NCBI GenBank assembly: GCA_003562655.1
Contig: PWUC01000236.1
Span: 1-5,152 of the forward strand
DNA length: 5,152 nt
Direction of reading: 5' to 3'
Source: Clostridia bacterium
GTDB lineage: Bacteria > Bacillota_E > SLMV01 > PUMD01
The translations under genes and the position numbers were made by a program. The notes beneath the pieces were generated by a model. That model saw only the letters and a program-made list of their open reading frames with translations. It was not told the origin of the DNA and ran no database searches. Shown in pieces: positions 1 to 5,152 of this stretch (position 1 is the first letter of the stretch; every line of letters starts with the position of its first letter).

Positions 1-2
1 GC

Positions 3-593
3 CGGGATCCCGTCGAATACCCCGTGGGTGGGTTGGGGCTTGCCCCCGGCATGGATCACGCGGGTTTCGCGAATCTGACCTGGGATGGGCAGTTCTTTGA
101 GGCCGTGGACAGTCGAGAGGTAGTTCCCGATCCCAGGACCCGCCTTGACCCCTACATCGTCGAGGGCTGGGTTCGGGGTAAGGTGTCCGCCGAGAGGGAC
201 CGGATTGAGTGGATCGAAGTGGGCGAACGTCATCACGCCCGCTACCGTCGACCCGGCAAGAACCTGGAGATGTGGACATCCGACGTCTACATTGAGGACT
301 GGATGTGGTCGGCCCGGGACATTCCCCTGGTACGTGTTCGTGCGCCAGCGGGTTACCGGGGAGACGTGGACCGGTTTGGTGAGGACCTGGAAACCCAGGG
401 GCTCGTCATGGCCAGGTATCGGACCCAGTGGATCCGGCCGTACTGGCCGGCGGATCACCACGTCGACCAGGGGACTTCGTCTTTTTACATCGTCGACCGC
501 ATCATGGAGTGGCCGGGAGCAGAGGTAGCCGGGGAGTACGAGGGCGACCACATTTCGCTTTTCTTCCAGCTGGCAGAAGACTGGTGGGATTGA
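3..593 (+). CDS. X1: hypothetical protein of unrecognised family, 5' end outside the window
   Basis: The frame is open from the left edge to TGA at 591-593, giving at least 196 residues. A GTG at 24 could serve as a start, but nothing marks it as the real one, and upstream codons in the same frame also read as protein, so the gene probably begins outside the window. Codon third positions are strongly G/C throughout, which supports real coding. The product is rich in Trp, Tyr, Asp, Glu and Arg, has no membrane segment in the visible part, and ends in LAEDWWD. I do not recognise the family. It shares spaced motifs with the broken lipoprotein at 3009-3870: W-x4-FEA, then RG-x7-RIEW-[IV]-E, and a C-terminal FY...D.I...GE[YF] block. 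By analogy with that gene, the missing N-terminus may carry a signal peptide and lipobox (inference). It converges on the relic regulator at 765-1250. Confidence 0.8.
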   Translation, partial: RDPVEYPVGGLGLAPGMDHAGFANLTWDGQFFEAVDSREVVPDPRTRLDPYIVEGWVRGKVSAERDRIEWIEVGERHHARYRRPGKNLEMWTSDVYIEDWMWSARDIPLVRVRAPAGYRGDVDRFGEDLETQGLVMARYRTQWIRPYWPADHHVDQGTSSFYIVDRIMEWPGAEVAGEYEGDHISLFFQLAEDWWD

Positions 594-677
594 CCGGCAA
601 TACAGCCAGACGAGCATTCGACAAAACGACTGCGACGCATATTCGTACCACGGTTTGCGATGGCCTACACCAGGGAT

Positions 678-712
678 GAATCCCCCGTCTTTTCGTATTC
701 GACGGGGGATTC
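678..712. repeat. Perfect 12-bp inverted repeat (hairpin) downstream of X1
   Basis: The left arm GAATCCCCCGTC (678-689) and right arm GACGGGGGATTC (701-712) are exact reverse complements around an 11-base loop, TTTTCGTATTC. The hairpin begins 84 bases after the X1 stop and lies between X1 and the relic regulator, so it could end or stabilise converging transcripts. Neither strand has the T-run of a typical Rho-independent terminator next to the stem, so a terminator role is not proven. A mobile-element end or a dispersed repeat unit is an alternative. Confidence 0.6.
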
Positions 713-764
713 CAACGAAATTTGACAGTCTGTCGTGCACCCAGAGACACAGCACGAGCTGGCT

Positions 765-1250
765 TCACGGGGTGGTCCGGGAGGGGGCCAGCCTGGCAAT
801 GATCGGCCGAATGAGTACGAATAGAAGTCCCGCACGGAACAATCTGGCGACGGGCGTACGGTCGGGAGAACCCAGGACGGCGAGATCGGAAAAGAACACT
901 GACAGTCCAGATGACGAAGACATTCAGCGCCAGGCTCGCCGGGATGACCCCTGGATATCCGCGGCTGGCCAGGTGCCTTAGGGACAGCCATACGAAAGCA
1001 TCAGTGAAGGCGGCCCACCATTATGCAGACGAAGCTGGCGATCCAGCGCAGTGTTACCGTCGCTGACTCCAGCAGGACCAACGGCAAGAATGCGGGCCGG
1101 TAGGTGGTGAGAGTCACGGCCCGCAACAGTACACCTGCGGGAAGCTGGGAGTCCTGCAATGATGAGTGCGATCATGTTGGGCCAACGGTCAATCAATTCA
1201 CGCCAGCCCATCCTTCAGGGCCGGTACAATCGGATCGGATAAAGTGGGAG
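765..1250 (-). pseudogene. Decayed partial copy of the membrane LuxR-family regulator
   Basis: Read on the minus strand, this stretch matches residues of about 205-360 of the intact regulator at 1354-2730 once frames are joined. From N to C the segments are: IVPALKDG; GWRELIDRWPNMIALIIAGL (compare GWLSFWPYILAFIIAGL); TLRWIASFVCIMVG (compare AFHWLASFVSIMIG); WAAFTDAFVWLSLRHLAS (compare GAAFADAFIWLALIYLAS); and SDLAVLGSPDRTPVARLF (compare SDLALLRSPDRMPIASLL). They lie in different frames, with breaks near 1120-1145, 1017-1025 and 890-893. The last break corresponds to AAAA here against AAA in the intact copy. The matching part ends in a stop at 765-767 just after LAPSR. No HTH domain follows, and the first five or six membrane helices are also missing, so no regulator can be made. 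It is a dead paralogue in the same orientation as the live gene. Confidence 0.85.
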
Positions 1251-1353
1251 TTACTGGTGAACTCGTTTGAATCCGCCCGGCAGACGGGGTCAGCGACGGA
1301 GGAGTGACGGGTAACGCCGGCTCCTTCATTGTCACATCAGGCCAGGAAAGCAA

Positions 1354-2730
1354 TCACCGATCCAGGCTTTTCGATGGCAGGGCGTAGGCAGTGCCTATCC
1401 CGTCCGGCACGAGCTTGGCAGTCAATGCTTTCCGATTGGCACAGCTGCTCTTCCTCAATACGTTTCTGACATGGTACTTCACGGTATTAATAGAAATGAA
1501 CAATGCCTCGGCGATTTCTCTGTTCGTCTTCCCCATCAACACCAATCCACATACTCTTTTCTCGGCGTCAGTGAGGGTGGCTACGATTTCGGGCCTGGAT
1601 ACCCATTCCAGGATATCTACCGAGTCCGCCGGTTGCCTTCCGACCGGTTCGGGGCGTCGAGAGGGGGCAAGCCTGGCAATGATGATCGGAATGAGCACGA
1701 ACAGGAGGGCTGCACTGAGCAATGAAGCAATGGGCATACGGTCCGGGGATCTCAAAAGGGCAAGATCAGAAAGAACGCTCACAGCCCAGATCGTCAGCAC
1801 ATTCAATGCCAGGCCGGACGCAATAACCCTCGGATGACCCTGGCTGGCCAGGTATATGAGTGCCAGCCAGATGAAAGCATCAGCAAAGGCAGCACCGATC
1901 ATGATGCTGACGAAACTGGCAAGCCAGTGGAAAGCGACTGCCCCAGGTTCAAGCATGGTTAGCGGTAAGAGGGCCAGCCCGTAGATGCTGAGGGTCACTG
2001 CGGGCAACAACTCATATCTCCGGGATGCAAGAAGCCCTGCAATGATGAACGCGAGGATGTAGGGCCAAAAGCTCAGCCATCCCAGCCCAGCCCATCCTTC
2101 CACCGCCGGGATGATCGCACCATACAGGAGGCCTCCTACATAACTAGAAGCCAGGATGAAGAGCAGAAGCGGCCAGAGAAAGATCCAGGGTTGGGGAGCA
2201 TCCTCGGTGAGCCCAGGGTCTTCCCTGTCCAGCGCCATGGAAACCGAGATGAACAATACTGCCGCCATGGCCGCCAGGCCGTAGTTCCAGGCGAAACTGT
2301 CCACGGTAACGGTGGCAGTATAGCACAGCAGGTTTGCACCAACCACGCCTACGACAAACGGGAGAATTCGTTTCTTCGTCTCTGCTAGGAAGGCTGCCCA
2401 TGCCAGGGTTGGGCCGGCCGTAGCCACTCCACTAAGCATCATGAGAATAGCTGTCACGAAAATCCATGGGCTGAACGACGAAGCGGCTGCCAGTATGACG
2501 GCAACCAGGGATGAAACCCCGACGGGAAGAAGAATGCGTCGCCCAGGCCAGGCACAAAGGGCATACCCCACAGCCAATCCCAACACGAAGGCATGAGTCG
2601 CCCAGCCCGCCTGTTCCTGCAGCAGTCTGCTGGCCAGGGGACCATAGAAGGGAAATACCAGGGTCCAGCCCAGTATTCCCAGCCCGCCCAGGGACCCCAG
2701 GTTTCTCCATCTATTCTCACTTTCGTTCAT
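1354..2730 (-). CDS. Membrane-bound LuxR-type transcriptional regulator with permease-like N-terminal domain
   Basis: The 458-residue product starts at ATG (2728-2730). An AAGGG ribosome site (plus bases 2738-2742) sits 7 bases upstream. Residues 12-354 form about 12 hydrophobic segments, roughly at 12-33, 43-60, 66-84, 88-112, 121-142, 148-166, 181-201, 219-235, 242-260, 267-297, 303-324 and 334-354. This resembles an MFS-like permease fold without a recognisable transport signature. A basic, Pro-rich linker (355-370) leads to a cytoplasmic LuxR/GerE helix-turn-helix at about 386-440, with LTDAEKRVCGLVLMG, TNREIAEALFIS and NTVKYHVRNVL. There is no response-regulator receiver domain. Proteins of this design are thought to sense a ligand through the membrane part and control nearby genes directly; the ligand here is unknown. 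It is transcribed divergently from the broken lipoprotein gene X2, with a palindrome just upstream that could be its operator. A dead paralogue lies immediately downstream. The HTH assignment is firm; the sensing role is inference. Confidence 0.93.
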   Translation of the reverse strand: MNESENRWRNLGSLGGLGILGWTLVFPFYGPLASRLLQEQAGWATHAFVLGLAVGYALCAWPGRRILLPVGVSSLVAVILAAASSFSPWIFVTAILMMLSGVATAGPTLAWAAFLAETKKRILPFVVGVVGANLLCYTATVTVDSFAWNYGLAAMAAVLFISVSMALDREDPGLTEDAPQPWIFLWPLLLFILASSYVGGLLYGAIIPAVEGWAGLGWLSFWPYILAFIIAGLLASRRYELLPAVTLSIYGLALLPLTMLEPGAVAFHWLASFVSIMIGAAFADAFIWLALIYLASQGHPRVIASGLALNVLTIWAVSVLSDLALLRSPDRMPIASLLSAALLFVLIPIIIARLAPSRRPEPVGRQPADSVDILEWVSRPEIVATLTDAEKRVCGLVLMGKTNREIAEALFISINTVKYHVRNVLRKSSCANRKALTAKLVPDGIGTAYALPSKSLDR

Positions 2731-2750
2731 GTGATGACCCTTCGTTATGC

Positions 2751-2777
2751 AAGTACCTCATAATGTGTGAGGTGCTT
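2751..2777. promoter_or_regulatory. Imperfect 10-7-10 palindrome upstream of the LuxR regulator, candidate operator
   Basis: AAGTACCTCA (2751-2760) and TGAGGTGCTT (2768-2777) are inverted repeats with one mismatch in ten, separated by TAATGTG. The site lies 20-46 bases upstream of the regulator start, in the intergenic region shared with X2. Size, symmetry and position suit a dimeric HTH protein, so autoregulation is a reasonable guess. It could instead fold as a hairpin in the regulator's mRNA leader. I see no second copy elsewhere in the window. Confidence 0.5.
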
Positions 2778-2804
2778 CACGGGATGATCCTCACGGCGAA
2801 TTAT
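2776..2804 (+). promoter_or_regulatory. Weak candidate promoter toward X2
   Basis: TTCACG (2776-2781) and AATTAT (2799-2804) each match four of six bases of the sigma-70 consensus hexamers with an ideal 17-base spacing. The -35 element touches the right arm of the 2751-2777 palindrome, so a protein bound there could affect it. It lies about 200 bases upstream of X2. Matches this weak occur often by chance. Confidence 0.2.
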
Positions 2805-2854
2805 CCCACATGCTCCACCTACCCCAATACTACCCCTAAACTCACAGTCTAACC

Positions 2855-2873
2855 ACCCCCTTGGGATGGGGGT
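2855..2873. other. Short GC hairpin in the LuxR/X2 intergenic region
   Basis: ACCCCC (2855-2860) pairs with GGGGGT (2868-2873) around a 7-base loop, followed by TTG on the plus strand. It may be a leader hairpin or a weak terminator between the candidate promoter and X2. The stem is short and there is no real T-run. Confidence 0.25.
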
Positions 2874-2944
2874 TTGTCGGATCAGCAATGGTATTCTGAT
2901 GATTATCAATTCTGTTCCTCAGGATGTAGCCCGACACGGGAAGC

Positions 2945-2966
2945 GGGAGGTGAGCAGATCTTCACC
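2945..2966 (+). promoter_or_regulatory. Strong Shine-Dalgarno-like sequence without a usable start, overlapping a near-palindrome
   Basis: GGGAGGTGA (2945-2953) contains GGAGGTGA, an excellent match to the 16S anti-Shine-Dalgarno sequence. No ATG, GTG or TTG lies at the usual distance downstream; the nearest codons read ATC TTC ACC GGT TAG. The same stretch contains GGTGA-GC-AGATCTTCACC (2949-2966), a 16-bp palindrome broken by two bases. It may be a remnant of the original X2 start region or an operator. The X2 ATG at 3009 itself has only a poor ribosome site. Confidence 0.3.
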
Positions 2967-3008
2967 GGTTAGAACTGCTGTAGGCTGCACTTCGTCTGTT
3001 CTCGGGCG

Positions 3009-3870
3009 ATGAGACTCCCCGAACCGCGCAGGACATCTTTACAGAGAATCCTGGCCGTTATTGATGCTGGTGATCCTTGCCCTGACCCTTTCGTCCTGTC
3101 GTTTCCTGTCGCTCGTCCAGGAGCAACTGGATGAGCGGTTGACTCCGGAGGATGCCGCCGCACCGGGGTGGTGTCCCTCGACCTGGGGACCATGCGAATC
3201 CTGGCCGGATTCCGACGATCTGGTGGACGTATACGGGGTGGGCCTGGCGCCGGTGGACCAGATATGGCTCTACATGGTACCGGACGCCAGCAGAGTCGGC
3301 GGCAACAAGCTCGGTACGTGCCGTGCCGTAGGCCCTCGATGCCCTCGGCGAGACATCGTGGATCAACGTAAACCTCGGTTCTTACGAGGCAACCCTGAAG
3401 CCAACCACGGGAAGGGAGCGCTTCGACATCCGCTTCAGCACGGAGGCGTGCGGTACACATCGCTATACCGCCGTGAGTGGGACGGGTGGATTGAGTGGCA
3501 TGAGAACGCCTTCGAGGCGGACTACTACCACATCAGTCAGATGGACAGCAGGACCACGTCTCTCCGGGGAGTCGCACCGCCCGACGACAGCCGGATCGAG
3601 TGGGTGGAGCTGGAATACCAGGTCTTCGGCACGCACCTCACCTCCAGCCCCAAAATCCACCTGCGGATGCGCGTCGAGGATCTTCCCCTGGAGATCTGCG
3701 TCAGCCATGTATTCGCCAGCCTACGCTAGGACGTCCCCGCGACCCAACTGCCGGAGTTCTACTATCGGCTGGACGTAATCAAGCGCGACCGCATGCGCAC
3801 GCCGCATCACCGGCAGGGGGAGTTCAACAAACCGAGCGAGGTCCGCTTCGGCATCTTGTTCCACCAATAG
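3009..3870 (+). pseudogene. X2: broken lipoprotein gene related to X1
   Basis: This stretch reads as one protein of about 285 residues after repair. ATG 3009 gives MRLPEPRRTSLQRILAV, a basic then hydrophobic signal-peptide start. The next frame continues from about 3061 as LMLVILALTLSSC, ending in a lipobox (LSSC). Codon quality stays good to about 3330 (NKLGTCRAV). It then switches one frame for about 48 codons (ALDALGETSWINVNLGSYEA up to GTHRYTAV) and returns near 3470 (EWDGWIEWHENAFEA). An in-frame TAG at 3727-3729 interrupts it, after which the same frame continues (DVPATQLPEFYYRLDVI) to TAG at 3868-3870. In the suspect stretch (about 3332-3470) the current frame has poor codon third positions while the alternative frame is G/C-ending. 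The longest uninterrupted frame, from TTG 3061 or ATG 3064 to 3729, could still make a 221-222 residue lipoprotein with a garbled middle. The family is unrecognised, but motifs link it to X1. It was probably a surface-anchored protein next to its regulator. Confidence 0.75.
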
Positions 3871-4237
3871 GACGTGTGCGCCCGGTGAGAAGGGAAACGC
3901 CACGTATCCCCGTTGACGTAGGGCGATGGGCTCCGAAAGGAGAGTGGCGAACCGGGTGACGGGAAGAAGAACCGGGAACCGATACGGGTACCGACGGGTG
4001 ATTGTCATACCAGGGCGTGGCCAGGCGTCGGCCGGTCCTTCTCGTGCTCGCCCTGGCTCGCCGTCTGGGGCGGGCACTTTTTCTGGATGTGAGATTCTTT
4101 CGCCCATGCTCCGCGCCGACTGAAGCGGCTGTCGTTGCCTGCGGGGTGGGGGATGGGCGTTCAGCACGGTCCCGATCCTGCAATGCCCGGACGCTCCCAG
4201 CAAACAGGTTGTTGTGATGTCCCGAGAGCTCCGCATT
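3871..4237. other. Region of about 370 bases with no convincing gene
   Basis: Frames here run open only because of high GC; translations are rich in Arg, Pro and Ser, low in protein-like pattern, and lack suitable starts. A short run, VARRRPVLLVLALA (from GTG at 4018), resembles a signal-peptide beginning but leads nowhere. The region contains a terminator-like hairpin at 4056-4083, an 8-bp inverted repeat CCAGGGCG (4010-4017) / CGCCCTGG (4049-4056), and a G-rich stretch near 4140-4160. It separates X2 (+) from the converging DUF4367-type gene (-). Confidence 0.5.
4056..4083 (+). terminator. Probable Rho-independent terminator
   Basis: GCTCGCC (4056-4062) pairs with GGCGGGC (4069-4075), seven pairs including one G-U, around the loop GTCTGG, and is followed by ACTTTTTC. 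The stem is GC-rich and the T-run is five bases, as expected for intrinsic termination of plus-strand transcripts. It lies about 185 bases after the final X2 stop. An upstream inverted repeat (4010-4017 with 4049-4056) overlaps its first base and might compete with it. Confidence 0.5.
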
Positions 4238-4735
4238 CTACCGGAATGACCGGGCTATCTTGATGAGTTCCTCCTCGGTCAGCTCGCGGCTGAGAATCTG
4301 GTATCTTATGGAGTCGGTTTCCCAGATGATCTGCGTTGTCGGGTGGTAGTCAGACTGGCCTCGACCGATGAAGCCGCTCTCACCGTTAATCGCAATCTCA
4401 TCCCAATCAAAGCCCTGGGTGCGATCCAGATCAACGTCATCTATACTGCCCTCTGTAGCGTAGAGCTCGAATCCGCCACGGTTGTCCGAATCGAGATACC
4501 TGGTCTCGAAGGATCTGTGTTTGCCGTTGCGGACGTGGATGAGGCCGCCGCGCATGGTCAACTGATCGGGCAGGTAGGAGGGGAGTTTGATCGGGAACTC
4601 TAGTTCCTCGATCGCCTGCTCATTCTGGGGCTGGGTGTAGTTGAGGTGGTAATAGTCTACTACCGGGCGGTTGCTGCAATAATAGAAGCCACCCAGTAGC
4701 AGTGCGATGATCGCAGCAACGTACCTTGTTCTCAC
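4238..4735 (-). CDS. Membrane-anchored or secreted DUF4367-type protein
   Basis: The 165-residue product starts at GTG (4733-4735). An in-frame TAA lies only six codons upstream, and no other start codon fits between them; an AAGGGGAAGAAG purine tract precedes it. Residues 1-19 (MRTRYVAAIIALLLGGFYY) are a basic-then-hydrophobic signal or anchor. The Cys at 20 follows FYY, which is a poor lipobox, so lipidation is doubtful. Residues of about 42-165 match the usual pattern of DUF4367: FPIKLPSYLPDQL (47-59), GFELYATEGS, INGESGFIGRG, and the characteristic ending W-x-TDSIRYQILSRELTEEELIKIARSF. This domain is usually extracytoplasmic in Bacillota, often attached to anti-sigma or sporulation-linked proteins; its biochemical role is not established. 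The domain fills nearly the whole protein and no cytoplasmic partner domain is present. The gene converges on X2. It is intact, and I am confident it is real. Confidence 0.85.
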   Translation of the reverse strand: MRTRYVAAIIALLLGGFYYCSNRPVVDYYHLNYTQPQNEQAIEELEFPIKLPSYLPDQLTMRGGLIHVRNGKHRSFETRYLDSDNRGGFELYATEGSIDDVDLDRTQGFDWDEIAINGESGFIGRGQSDYHPTTQIIWETDSIRYQILSRELTEEELIKIARSFR

Positions 4736-4785
4736 GCGGTCTTCTTCCCCTTAATCGAGATTTCGTGCGCACAGTCAATGGTTAC

Positions 4786-4798
4786 CACACTCGGTGTG
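4786..4798. promoter_or_regulatory. Small perfect palindrome upstream of the DUF4367-type gene
   Basis: CACAC-TCG-GTGTG is a perfect 5-3-5 inverted repeat about 50-63 bases upstream of the start at 4735. A second palindrome, GTGCGCAC (4765-4772), lies between it and the gene. Either could be a regulator site. Both are short enough to arise by chance. Confidence 0.25.
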
Positions 4799-5064
4799 AC
4801 GACGCGTCCAGCAGATAGTTCCGCAACCTGTTGCATGATCGATGGGCGGTAACGAGGATCACGGATTTCCATGTGGTCTTTGACTCAGAACATGAGTCCT
4901 GCCTGGATCGTCGAAACGCCGCGAAGAATGCCATGATCGCTCGCAGTGTCCTGTGGTACCTGCATCGCACACTTCGCACCCTGATTATTGAGGAGGAGTT
5001 GAGGGCCGCTTGTGAAGGGCTGCAGCGGTGGCTCCGCAGCGTGCGAGGACGCCGTAGGACCTGA
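4799..5064 (+). pseudogene. Possible transposase C-terminal remnant (ISAs1-like)
   Basis: The longest frame (4831-5064, TTG start, TGA end) has no ribosome site. It contains VVFDSEHESCLDRRNAAKNA, which resembles the ISAs1-family C-terminal block of the form [DV]VxFxEDxSxxRxGxAxxN followed by an LRxxAL run. The preceding frame (from 4799) gives TTRPADSSATCCMIDGR then stop, reminiscent of the TSLPAD...LIRGHW segment that precedes that block in these transposases. A frameshift near 4840-4850 would join the two. The IEN residues expected after the Trp are not preserved. The rest of the transposase is absent; the intact DUF4367-type gene occupies the upstream side. I judge it a relic if it is a transposase at all. 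An unrelated small hypothetical protein is the alternative. Confidence 0.35.
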
Positions 5065-5078
5065 TCTAAGTCGAAAAG

Positions 5079-5152
5079 GTGAGGAAGACCCCGATAGAAG
5101 ACACGGTGGAACCCGATGATGCAAACAGTACCCGCCGCCTCCGCGACGCTAC
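5079..5152 (+). CDS. Possible start of a gene running off the right edge
   Basis: GTG at 5079, following GAAAAG, opens a frame to the window end reading MRKTPIEDTVEPDDANSTRR and on, with mostly G/C third positions in its second half and an in-frame TAA just upstream (5067-5069). A competing start is ATG 5116 (MMQTVPAASATL), with GGTGGA five bases upstream. At most 25 codons are visible, so neither product nor frame can be settled. Confidence 0.25.
   Translation, partial: MRKTPIEDTVEPDDANSTRRLRDA

Noticed and set aside
655..991. Overlapping 108-codon frames on both strands
   Set aside because: Parts of the minus-strand frame are out-of-frame readings of the LuxR relic, and the plus-strand frame is its antisense. 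Neither stands as a separate gene.
978..1211. 77-codon minus-strand frame as a small gene
   Set aside because: Only its first 26 or so residues are homologous to the LuxR regulator; the rest is frameshifted. It belongs to the relic at 765-1250.
2950..3012. 20-codon leader peptide (GTG 2950 to TGA 3010-3012) overlapping the X2 ATG as ATGA
   Set aside because: The Shine-Dalgarno sequence overlaps its own start codon, leaving no spacing, and the peptide has no recognisable attenuation pattern.
2969..3460. 163-codon minus-strand frame opposite X2
   Set aside because: It is the antisense shadow of the X2 coding region; composition is Arg/Pro/Gly rich without protein-like features.
3055..3480. 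Programmed frameshifting in X2
   Set aside because: The frame changes have no slippery heptamer with downstream structure that I can see, and a separate in-frame stop is present, so mutation is the simpler explanation.
765..3870. Sequencing error as the cause of all frameshifts
   Set aside because: It cannot be excluded without reads, but the lesions cluster in two genes while three others of similar composition are intact. The relic also has large losses and many substitutions, which error would not produce.
3721..4236. 171-codon open frame on the minus strand
   Set aside because: It overlaps the antisense of the X2 tail and a GC-rich spacer. The translation is Arg/Pro/Ala rich with no domain, no good ribosome site and no consistent codon pattern.
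4748..4778. Sigma-70 promoter for the DUF4367-type gene using TTGACT on the minus strand
   Set aside because: The -35 match is good, but the -10 at 17 bases is only three of six and overlaps the ribosome-binding region, so the transcript would begin too late to include it.

Overview
The window appears to come from a GC-rich bacterium, most likely Gram-positive (a Bacillota lineage). This rests on two families. One is a small secreted or anchored DUF4367-type protein. The other is a LuxR-type regulator fused behind a permease-like 12-helix membrane domain, an architecture seen mainly in Bacillota and Actinomycetota. The genus cannot be named from the sequence. No tRNA, rRNA, CRISPR array or intact insertion sequence is visible.

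Layout from left to right. (1) The 3' part of a gene of unrecognised family, here called X1, runs on + to base 593. (2) A perfect 12-bp hairpin lies at 678-712. (3) Bases 765 to about 1250 on the minus strand hold a decayed second copy of the membrane LuxR regulator. Only part of its membrane domain survives, broken by several frameshifts, and the DNA-binding domain is gone. (4) The intact membrane LuxR regulator is at 1354-2730 (-). (5) A 278-base divergent intergenic region carries a strong palindrome just upstream of the regulator. (6) A broken lipoprotein gene, X2, runs on + from 3009 to 3870. It has three apparent frameshifts and one in-frame stop, and its repaired product shares spaced motifs with X1. 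(7) Bases 3871-4237 hold no convincing gene but contain a likely terminator. (8) A DUF4367-type anchored protein is at 4238-4735 (-). (9) Weak remains of a transposase C-terminus, possibly ISAs1-like, lie at 4799-5064 (+). (10) A possible gene start runs off the right edge.

The main pattern is a repeated regulator-plus-X arrangement: X1 faces the dead LuxR copy, and the live LuxR copy diverges from X2. This suggests duplication of a small module encoding a membrane regulator and a cell-surface protein, followed by partial decay of each copy: the regulator died in one and the X gene in the other. The live regulator may once have controlled, or sensed together with, the adjacent lipoprotein. 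That functional link is inference; the relic regulator and the broken X2 frames can be read directly from the sequence.
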